Shown one piece after another: positions 1 through 5,782 of a stretch of DNA of 9,964 nucleotides (positions within the stretch are counted from its first letter, which is position 1; every line of letters begins with the position of its first letter). Source of the stretch: JBOHER01 sp050701115 (lineage in GTDB: Bacteria; Actinomycetota; Actinomycetes; Mycobacteriales; Pseudonocardiaceae). The position numbers and the translations under genes were made by a program. Below the pieces are notes generated by a model, which was not told the DNA's origin, ran no database searches, and worked only from the letters and a program-made list of their open reading frames with translations. The DNA lies in the NCBI GenBank assembly GCA_050701115.1, contig JBOHER010000034.1, positions 1 to 9,964 of the forward strand, in the 5' to 3' direction.

Positions 1-125
1 GAAACGCCTGTGGAGCCCACATAAGCCCTCCCCCCGGGGAGGCTGCGGGTGATGAAGCAGGAACCACCCCAGACGCGGCGTAGCCGCGTGGGAATCCCCG
101 CCGTTTACGGCGGAGAGGATGTCAA
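1..125 (+). mobile_element. Right end of an IS200/IS605-family (tnpB-carrying) insertion sequence
   Basis: Three things are seen in order: the last codons of a TnpB-like reading frame, a run of three compact hairpins (27-42, 73-89 and 98-113), and the terminal block GAGGATGTCAA at 115-125. A C-rich hairpin followed by GAGGATGTCAA is the usual right terminus of actinobacterial IS605/IS1341-type elements, as I remember them. Most of the element lies left of the window, so it is not possible to see whether a tnpA is present or whether tnpB is intact. These elements make no target duplication, so the right boundary (about 125, give or take a few bases) is inferred from the motif only. Confidence 0.72.
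3..83 (+). CDS. tnpB: TnpB (RNA-guided nuclease of IS605 type), C-terminal end only
   Basis: The frame is open from the window edge and stops at TAG 81-83. It reads NACGAHISPPPG and continues to EAGTTPDAA. The opening NACGA matches the typical segment just after the zinc-finger and last RuvC residues of actinobacterial TnpB proteins, which usually run on into a variable Pro/Gly-rich tail like this one. TnpB is a programmable DNA nuclease that uses an RNA made from the 3' end of its own gene. Only about 26 residues are present, so no catalytic residue can be checked. The call rests on the NACGA motif plus the terminal hairpins. Confidence 0.6.
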   Translation, partial: NACGAHISPPPGEAAGDEAGTTPDAA

Positions 126-143
126 TCGGTCAGAGCGAGCACG

Positions 144-173
144 TTGAGTCGTCCGATCGGATCGCTTTACAGT
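144..173 (+). promoter_or_regulatory. Putative sigma-70-type promoter for the small membrane protein gene
   Basis: TTGAGT at 144-149 (4 of 6 matches to the -35 consensus) is followed after 18 bases by TACAGT at 168-173, which fits the actinobacterial TAnnnT -10 pattern. Transcription would start near 180, leaving a leader of about 27 bases before the ATG at 207. The site lies about 20 bp outside the insertion element, so the element seems not to have removed it. It also means that the in-frame TTG at 144 is better explained as part of a promoter than as a start codon. Confidence 0.35.
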
Positions 174-206
174 GCTTTCAGGTCACGTTCCGTACCTTGC
201 GGTGCA

Positions 207-740
207 ATGGCTTCCAACGACGCGCGGGACTCCGTGACCACTGACAGCAAGACCGGCGGGGAGCATGAAGAGGTCGCCGACCGCAACGTTTCTGTCGACG
301 CCGGCTCATCGTCTGCCGAGGGCTCAGGGCACAGCGCAGGCGCCGTGCCGGGCGCCGCCGCCGTTGTCAGTGCGGGCCTCGGGCTCAGTTCGGTCACCGG
401 CAACTCGCTCAGCGACATGCTGCGCGCCCGAGAGGAGATCGCCGGCCAGATCGAGGTCGGCATCGGCGGTGGCGGCGATCAGATCGAGGCTTTCTTCGGT
501 GCTCCCTGGGACATGGCAGCCGTCGTCAACGGCCTTTTCGGTCTGATCGCAGTCTTCGTCGGCGGCGTGCTGCTCGCTGCCCACGCTCGGCGAGCTGATT
601 CCCGAACGTGGGTGAAGGCCTTGGCCCTGGGCGGCGTCGCGCTCGGCGCGATCGGACTGCTCGTCGCGGGCGGCACGTACTTCGATCTCTTCGGTGCCCC
701 GCCGGAGTTGCCCTCGCCGCCCATGCCTCCCACTGGCTGA
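207..740 (+). CDS. Small two-helix membrane protein of unknown function
   Basis: 177 residues from ATG 207. The frame stays open upstream to a TTG at 144, but that codon coincides with a promoter-like hexamer; no strong ribosome site precedes either start. Residues 1-60 are acidic and Ser/Gly/Ala-rich and look disordered. Residues 66-100 (SLSDMLRAREEIAGQIE, then FFGAPWD) are amphipathic. Two hydrophobic segments follow, about 103-126 and 136-158, joined by a short basic loop (ARRADSRTW). The tail is Pro-rich (ELPSPPMPPTG). The loop charge suggests that both termini are outside and the loop inside, or the converse if the acidic N-terminus stays in the cytoplasm; the sequence does not decide. 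I do not recognise a named family. The stop codon lies inside the left arm of an 11-bp inverted repeat. Confidence 0.75.
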   Translation: MASNDARDSVTTDSKTGGEHEEVADRNVSVDAGSSSAEGSGHSAGAVPGAAAVVSAGLGLSSVTGNSLSDMLRAREEIAGQIEVGIGGGGDQIEAFFGAPWDMAAVVNGLFGLIAVFVGGVLLAAHARRADSRTWVKALALGGVALGAIGLLVAGGTYFDLFGAPPELPSPPMPPTG

Positions 741-805
741 GGCGTCAGCGCAACGGTCGAGTCAGTACCTCCGGCGATCTCCCTGCCGACGTCATGACGC
801 CTCAG
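737..805. repeat. 11-bp perfect inverted repeat with a 47-bp spacer
   Basis: CTGAGGCGTCA at 737-747 is the exact reverse complement of TGACGCCTCAG at 795-805. The left arm contains the TGA stop of the preceding gene. The spacer is long and there is no T-run, so this is not a classical terminator; in RNA it could still form a long-range stem at the end of the transcript. The 741-935 gap holds nothing else that I can identify apart from the ribosome site of the next gene. Confidence 0.4.
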
Positions 806-935
806 AGACGGGATCGCCTCACATCGTCGCGGCTGTCCACTGCCAGTGCCGGGGACCAACTACTACGGTCGCGGCGTGCTGCACTTCGAGCAGGCGCGTG
901 CAGTGCGATACTGGTCGCCGACGTGAGGAGCCGTT

Positions 936-1517
936 GTGACAGCCCTTCCCCAACCTCCGTTCCACTTGCTGACCGTCGCCGAGTACGCCGCGCTCGGTGA
1001 GGTCGAGACGGGTTACACAGAGCTCCTGGAAGGTCGCCTGTTGATGTCGCCGAGCCCTGCTCCGGATCACAATGTCGCGTCGATGGAGTTGGCCTTCCAA
1101 TTGCGGCCGCAGCTGCCGTCCGATCTCGAGGTGATCCAAGATGTCGACCTCGATCTCGAGCTGGTTCCGCCCGACCAGCCTGGCTTCTCCCGTCGGCCGG
1201 ACCTGGTGATCGCTCAACGCGACGCAAGACAACGAGTACGTAACGAAGGCGGAATACTGCGGGCGTCCGAAGTAGCGGTCGTGGTGGAGATCGTGTCGCC
1301 GGGTTCGCGTCGCACGGACTACGTCGCGAAACGCGGCGAGTATGCCGACGCGGGCATCCCGTACTACTGGATCGTCGATCTCACCGACACGGTTTCATTG
1401 ATCCCCTGCCATCTGGCGGGTGAGTTCGGCTACCAGGATGGTGGAGCTGTATCGCGAACATTCGTGACCACCGAGCCGTTCACCGTTCGGCTCACCTTGG
1501 ACCAACTCGTTTCGTGA
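936..1517 (+). CDS. Uma2-family (DUF820) putative PD-(D/E)XK nuclease
   Basis: 193 residues from GTG 936, chosen because GAGGAG at 925-930 sits 5 bases upstream. The protein has the Uma2 layout: an N-terminal YxELLEGRLLMSPSPAPDH segment (27-45), RRPDLVI (86-92), VVVEIVSPGSRRTDYVAKRGEYADAGIPYYWIVD (115-148, with the E-x-V plus SP element, K132 and Tyr/Gly pattern), and a short beta-rich C-terminus. Likely PD-(D/E)XK active-site residues are D89, E118 and K132. Length is normal for the family (about 180-200). Uma2 proteins are abundant in cyanobacteria and actinobacteria; they are presumed endonucleases but their substrates are mostly unknown. It stands alone, about 195 bp after the previous gene and 138 bp before the next. 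Confidence 0.88.
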   Translation: MTALPQPPFHLLTVAEYAALGEVETGYTELLEGRLLMSPSPAPDHNVASMELAFQLRPQLPSDLEVIQDVDLDLELVPPDQPGFSRRPDLVIAQRDARQRVRNEGGILRASEVAVVVEIVSPGSRRTDYVAKRGEYADAGIPYYWIVDLTDTVSLIPCHLAGEFGYQDGGAVSRTFVTTEPFTVRLTLDQLVS

Positions 1518-1574
1518 CGTGCCCCGGCAGGTTCTCGCCCAGCTGCCACCGGTGACCCTCCGCAATGTCCATTT

Positions 1575-1590
1575 AGGCCCGATCGGGCCT
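1575..1590. promoter_or_regulatory. 16-bp perfect palindrome AGGCCCGATCGGGCCT
   Basis: The sequence equals its own reverse complement. It lies 58 bp after the Uma2 stop and 66 bp before the next start. As RNA it would form a 6-bp GC-rich hairpin with a GATC loop, and could be a U-tract-less actinobacterial terminator for the Uma2 gene. As duplex DNA it could be a dimeric repressor site controlling the downstream cell-wall genes. The sequence does not decide between the two. The rest of 1518-1655 holds only the ribosome site of the next gene. Confidence 0.45.
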
Positions 1591-1655
1591 GATCTTCGGC
1601 GGGCGTTCAGGTGGACAATGGGGTGGATCACCACATCTCCTCGCAAGGACTCGCG

Positions 1656-2963
1656 ATGGGCGAACTCGCAGTGCACCAGCGAACCAGTGCCGAGGAGCCG
1701 CCGCAGGAGCGGGTCGGCGGCACAACCGAGCCGACCACGGACGGCGGCGGCGTTGCGCTGTGCCGATTACTCGCCGTCGCCACCTTGACGCCCGGCCAGG
1801 CCGGGCTGCTCGCGCTGGACCTGGCCGACGCACTCGAGGAGCTGCGCCGGAACGAGCAGTGCCCCGGCCGCATCGACGATCGCTCGGCCACCGTGTCCGC
1901 GGCCGGAGCGCTCAGCCTGGCGCCCGCACACTCCGGCGCCCCAACGGAGAGCAACCCACCTGTCCAGGGGGCCGAGCAGTGGCGCGTGGCAGCCGCTGCG
2001 TCAGCCTCGCTCATCCGCAGGCTGATCGTGAACACTCGGCGGAGCGGCGCACGCCGACGTGCGGAATCCGCCATTCTCGCCGGCCACATCGACGGGGCCG
2101 GTTCCGATGTCACCGACCTGACGGAACGAGTGCGGGCCGCGATCACGGAAATCCTTGGCGCAGGCGACGAGCAGCCGATTTGTCGCACCCGGCGGGAACT
2201 CGCCGCCTTGGTCGCGGCGATCAAGGGACATCAGCCGCCGCCAGATCGTGACCCCTTTGTGATCAAGCACGAGGACCCGGTGCTCCCCGTGCCATTGGTG
2301 GTGCCCAGGGCCGCTGTGCTCGCGCCGCCCGGCTGGCGTCCGTCCAGTCGCCGGGCCTGGCACCGCAAGCGCATGTTCCGACCCCGCAAGGCTGTCCTCA
2401 TTGGACTGGTCGTGCTGCTGCTCGGTGCGCTCGGCTGGTGGGCAGTGCCGCGCGCGTGGAGCGAACTGGAGCGTGGCTGGGCGGCGATCCTCACCCCGAA
2501 CGAGCCGTCCCGGCAGCTCACGCCCGTGTCACCGCCAGAACAGCAGCAGTCCGGCTCCCGAGAGGTCACAGCGGGGCCTGCGAAGTCGGGGGTGAACCCG
2601 CGGGCGGTCAAGCGGCCCGCGCCGAAGCAGGCTCCGCCGATCACCAAGGTCACCATCGAACGCACCGAAGGTGGCTGCACCGCCGGGAAACCGTGCCCGG
2701 TCCGGGTCGATGTGCATCTGCGGTCAGCAGGCACCCCGCGCCAGGTGAGCTGGTCGCTTCAGGTAGTCGACCGCTGCTCCGGCAAGGTCGTCACCCGGCA
2801 GGGTGTGTCGATGACCGCCCAAGCCGGGTGGCGGCAGGTGTACGGCATCAGCCGGCCGGACCTCCCGGACGGCACCGCCCTGGCGATCATGGCCGTCACC
2901 GAAGCTCCCGCGCGCGCCGCATCGGCGCCGCTGTTGGTGTCATCCGGCGGGGCTCACTGCTGA
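1656..2963 (+). CDS. Bitopic membrane protein with cysteine-containing extracytoplasmic domain, upstream of the SEDS-PBP fusion
   Basis: 435 residues from ATG 1656, preceded by AAGGA at 1645-1649 with a 6-base spacer; a GTG at 1611 is in frame but lacks a ribosome site. Residues 1-245 are soluble and Ala/Arg-rich. A stretch near 46-90 (LTPGQAGLLALDLADALEEL, then GRIDDRSATVSAAGALSLA) is faintly like the helix E, catalytic-loop and beta-8 region of a decayed protein kinase, but has no intact HRD or DFG. A basic segment (RRAWHRKRMFRPRK, 232-245) precedes one transmembrane helix (about 246-266), placing the N-terminus inside. The linker 280-330 is Pro/Gln-rich. The C-terminal domain (330-435) is beta-rich, with Cys 341, 347, 374 and 435 suited to disulfides outside the membrane. 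The stop is 11 bp before the fusion gene, so the two are likely cotranscribed. Function is unknown; a scaffold or regulator of the downstream synthase is inferred from position and topology. Confidence 0.82.
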   Translation: MGELAVHQRTSAEEPPQERVGGTTEPTTDGGGVALCRLLAVATLTPGQAGLLALDLADALEELRRNEQCPGRIDDRSATVSAAGALSLAPAHSGAPTESNPPVQGAEQWRVAAAASASLIRRLIVNTRRSGARRRAESAILAGHIDGAGSDVTDLTERVRAAITEILGAGDEQPICRTRRELAALVAAIKGHQPPPDRDPFVIKHEDPVLPVPLVVPRAAVLAPPGWRPSSRRAWHRKRMFRPRKAVLIGLVVLLLGALGWWAVPRAWSELERGWAAILTPNEPSRQLTPVSPPEQQQSGSREVTAGPAKSGVNPRAVKRPAPKQAPPITKVTIERTEGGCTAGKPCPVRVDVHLRSAGTPRQVSWSLQVVDRCSGKVVTRQGVSMTAQAGWRQVYGISRPDLPDGTALAIMAVTEAPARAASAPLLVSSGGAHC

Positions 2964-2974
2964 GAGGTGCGCTC

Positions 2975-5782
2975 ATGCAGCATGAACAGCGCACCGCCGA
3001 CCCGTGGATGTTCACCGCCATCGGCGTCCTGGTGGGTCTCGGCCTGCTCAATCTGCTGTCGCTGGGGATGAGCTCTCTTGCCGTGCGGCACGGCGCAATC
3101 GTGCTCGTCGGGCTGTGCCTGATGCTGGTCGTCGCCCGCCTCCGGCTGCGTGATCTGCCCGCGTTCGGCTGGGGCTTCTATGCCGTCGCGCTGGTCGCGC
3201 TGCTGGCGGTCCCGGTCGCCGGGTTCACCGTGAACGGCGCCCAACGGTGGCTCGATCTGGGGGTGTTCACCGCGCAGCCCTCGGATCTGGCCAAGGTCGC
3301 GGTGATCCTCGCCTTGGCCAACATCCTCGCCCGCGGCTACACGATGGGTCGTTTCCTGCTCGCGCTGGTGGTGGCAGGCGTGCCGGTCCTGCTCGTCGCC
3401 CTGCAGCCGAACCTGTCCACCGCACTGGTGCTCGCCGCGGCGGCCGGCCTCATGCTGGTGCTCGCCCGGGTGCCGTTGCTGCCGTTGCTCCCGCTGTTCG
3501 GGCTGGCGGCAGCCGCGCTGCCGTTGGCGGTCGTCATCCTGCGCCCCTACCAACTGGGCAGGGTGCACGCCTTCCTCACCGGGGCCCGGGACGCCAGCGG
3601 TCCGGGGTGGGCTGCGCTGCAGGCGGAGATCGCCATCGGCGGCGGCGGGCTGTTCGGCCGGGCTCGTGAGCCGCTGTATGACCTGCGGGCCAGCTACCTG
3701 CCAGAGCGTGAGCACGACCTGGCCTTCGCCAGCCTGGTGCACGGCTGGGGCCTGCTCGCCGGGGTGGCCGTTATCGCCGCCGTCCTGGTGCTGGTCTGGC
3801 GGTGTGCGCTGGTCGCCAGGACCGCCCGCAGCCGCGAATCCGCCCTGATCCCCGCCGGTGTAGCGGCGCTGTTCGGGCTGCACGCCGTGGTGTCGATCGG
3901 CGCCAACCTCACGCTGCTGCCACACACCGGACTGCCTATCCCGTTGTTCAGCTACGGCGGCACCACGGCGATCGTGCATCTGATGGCGCTCGGGTTGGTG
4001 CTGGCCGCGCGCAGGGACGGGTTGGACCGGCCGCTGTGGGCGCCGCCGCCACGCCGCCGCAGGCACCCCCGATGGGTTCGGACCGGGGCACTCGCGCTGA
4101 GCGTGTACCTCGCGTCGATGTCCTTATTCGCCTGGCACGTGCAATCCGCGCGAGGCGACGACCTGCGGGTGCTCGGCGAACACCAGATGACCCGATGCGT
4201 CCGGCTGCCCGCCGAACGCGGGATCATCACCGACCGGCGCGGCAAGCCGCTGGTGGCCACCACGAAGGACTACCAGGTACATGTTGTCCCCGGGTTGTTC
4301 CCCGAGGGTGACGCGATCGCCAGGAAACAACTGGCATCGGTGCTCGACCAGTCGCCGAAGGAGTTGCGTGCGGCGCTCGCCCGCCGCGGGCAGGAGCTGA
4401 ACGTCGCGGTCGGCAGGGTCTCGACTGCGGTCGCGCGGCGGGTCGTCGACGCCGAGCTACCCGGCGTGCTGGTTGCTCCCGCACAAACCCGCGACTATCC
4501 GCATGGTCGGCTGCTCGGTCCGATGCTGGGATTCGTGGGTGTGGCGAGCCCGGAAGACATGAAACGGTGGCCGAACCTGGCGCTGGGTTCGACGGTCGGG
4601 AAGGCGGGTCTCGAGCGACAGTACGACGAGATCCTGCGCGGCACCGACGGCCGTCAGTGCGTATATGTGGATCCGGTGGGCCGCCCGGTAGCTGCCGCCG
4701 AGCGGGTGGACCCGGTGCCCGGTGCGGATCTTCGGCTCAACCTCGACCTGGCCCTGCAGCAGGTGGCGACCAGGGCACTGGCCGACGCGGTGAAAACCAG
4801 TGGCGGCGACCTCGGCGCCGCGGTCGTGATGGACGCCCGCACCGGCAAGATCCGGGCGATGGCGACCGTACCTGCCTACGACAACAACATCTACCGCCCG
4901 CCCGTTGACATCGCTGCCCTGAGAGCGCAGGCGAGGGCGCCGGGCCTGCCGCTGTTCAATCACGTCACCCAGGTGGCCGCGCCGCCGGGCTCGACGTTCA
5001 AGATCGTCGTGGCCGCGGCGAACGCCAAGTACCAGGCGATTCCACCCAGCCGGGTGATCCCGACCGGCGCTGCGTTCACGTTCGGCGGCCACACCTTCGC
5101 CAACTGGCGTCCGATGGGCCCGCACAACCTGATTCAGGCCATCCAGTGGTCGGACAACGTCTATTTCTACAAGCTGGCGGCAGCGCTCGGCCCGGAGAAG
5201 GTGGCCAATGTCGCCAAACAGCTCGGTGTCGGCGAGCCGACCGGGATCGACCTGCCCGGCGAGGCCGCCGGCTTCCTCGGCACTCCGGAGTCGGTCCGGC
5301 AGATCGGCGGGACGTGGTACCCCGGATCCGCCGTGCTGATGGGCATCGGGCAGGGCGCGATCACTGCCACCCCGCTCCAGTTGGCTCGGTGGACCGCGGG
5401 GATCGCGACGGGACGGCTGGTGACGCCCGCGCTCGGACACTCCTACGGATCGGCAGAGGTCACCCGACTGGAGCGGACCGACCCCACCCGGCTGCCGTTC
5501 GCGGGCAAGCTCGGCGCGGTGCGCGAAGGAATGATCGCTTCCGCCGAAGCGGGAACGGGCGGGCAGTTGGCCGAGCTCCCGGTGACCATCGGGACCAAGA
5601 CCGGAACAGCGCAGGACCCGAGCTCACCGAACGGCGAAACGCACGCGTGGTTCTCCGCGGTCGCGCCCTTCGACAAGCCGGGTGTCGTGGTGTCGGTGTT
5701 CGTGCGCGGCGGAGGCTACGGCTCGGCCACGTCAGGGCCGGTGGTGAAGGAGATCCTCGAGCACTACCTGGCGAACCGCTAA
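2975..5782 (+). CDS. Natural fusion of a SEDS peptidoglycan glycosyltransferase (RodA/FtsW) and a class B penicillin-binding protein
   Basis: 935 residues from ATG 2975, with GAGAGG at 2962-2967 seven bases upstream; the longer open frame to the left only shadows the previous gene. Residues 12-345 are a polytopic SEDS domain: GAQRWLDLGVFTAQPSDLAKVAV (88-110), ALQPNLSTAL (142-151), YLPEREHDLAF (241-251, D248 aligning with the essential SEDS aspartate) and TGLPIPLFSYGGTTA (318-332). A basic linker (346-370) leads to a separate PBP transmembrane helix (371-388). The PBP part has the pedestal motif ERGIITDRRGKPL (414-426), then the transpeptidase motifs S673-T-F-K676, S726-D-N728 and K875-T-G-T878, all intact. 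The protein should polymerise lipid II and crosslink the strands at the outer membrane face. SEDS and PBP are normally separate proteins acting as a pair. Whether it serves elongation or division is not settled; the neighbouring mreB homologue favours elongation. Oddities: N146 replaces the usual Asp of QPDLGT, and V-H-G (255-257) replaces the usual G/A-E-E after the catalytic Asp. Confidence 0.93.
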   Translation: MQHEQRTADPWMFTAIGVLVGLGLLNLLSLGMSSLAVRHGAIVLVGLCLMLVVARLRLRDLPAFGWGFYAVALVALLAVPVAGFTVNGAQRWLDLGVFTAQPSDLAKVAVILALANILARGYTMGRFLLALVVAGVPVLLVALQPNLSTALVLAAAAGLMLVLARVPLLPLLPLFGLAAAALPLAVVILRPYQLGRVHAFLTGARDASGPGWAALQAEIAIGGGGLFGRAREPLYDLRASYLPEREHDLAFASLVHGWGLLAGVAVIAAVLVLVWRCALVARTARSRESALIPAGVAALFGLHAVVSIGANLTLLPHTGLPIPLFSYGGTTAIVHLMALGLVLAARRDGLDRPLWAPPPRRRRHPRWVRTGALALSVYLASMSLFAWHVQSARGDDLRVLGEHQMTRCVRLPAERGIITDRRGKPLVATTKDYQVHVVPGLFPEGDAIARKQLASVLDQSPKELRAALARRGQELNVAVGRVSTAVARRVVDAELPGVLVAPAQTRDYPHGRLLGPMLGFVGVASPEDMKRWPNLALGSTVGKAGLERQYDEILRGTDGRQCVYVDPVGRPVAAAERVDPVPGADLRLNLDLALQQVATRALADAVKTSGGDLGAAVVMDARTGKIRAMATVPAYDNNIYRPPVDIAALRAQARAPGLPLFNHVTQVAAPPGSTFKIVVAAANAKYQAIPPSRVIPTGAAFTFGGHTFANWRPMGPHNLIQAIQWSDNVYFYKLAAALGPEKVANVAKQLGVGEPTGIDLPGEAAGFLGTPESVRQIGGTWYPGSAVLMGIGQGAITATPLQLARWTAGIATGRLVTPALGHSYGSAEVTRLERTDPTRLPFAGKLGAVREGMIASAEAGTGGQLAELPVTIGTKTGTAQDPSSPNGETHAWFSAVAPFDKPGVVVSVFVRGGGYGSATSGPVVKEILEHYLANR

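Larger units (their letters stand above)
1..141 (+). ncRNA. 3' part of a putative omega RNA (reRNA) with its guide segment
   Basis: The end of tnpB and the element terminus fold locally into three hairpins: 27-42 (6-bp stem), 73-89 (7-bp stem ACGCGGC/GCCGCGT with loop GTA) and 98-113 (6-bp stem CCGCCG/CGGCGG with loop TTTA). In IS605-type systems this region is the scaffold of the guide RNA, and the roughly 16 bases of flanking host DNA just outside the right end act as the guide. Here that would be about 126-141, beginning TCGGTCAGAGCGAGCA. The scaffold is seen. The guide role and its exact boundaries are inferred from known TnpB systems. The 5' part of the RNA is outside the window. Confidence 0.5.

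Noticed and set aside
1..24. Frame 1 reading ETPVEPT then stop as the end of tnpB
   Set aside because: Frame 3 gives NACGA, the segment expected after the TnpB zinc finger, and a tail of typical length.
73..113. The hairpins 73-89 and 98-113 as a CRISPR repeat or tRNA-like element
   Set aside because: There is no repeated unit or spacer pattern and no cloverleaf; they fit the terminus of an IS605-type element.
2438..2974. An N-terminal extension of about 179 residues to the SEDS-PBP fusion
   Set aside because: It overlaps the well-supported bitopic protein in another frame, has no membrane segment, and a good ribosome site precedes ATG 2975.
2954..4066. A 370-codon open frame on the - strand opposite the SEDS domain
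   Set aside because: The translation is Gln/Arg/Gly/His-rich with no hydrophobic core or motif; it is the complement of a membrane protein in GC-rich DNA.
4457..5440. A 327-codon open frame on the - strand opposite the PBP domain
   Set aside because: Low-complexity Arg/Gly/His composition and no recognisable domain; the PBP catalytic motifs are on the other strand.
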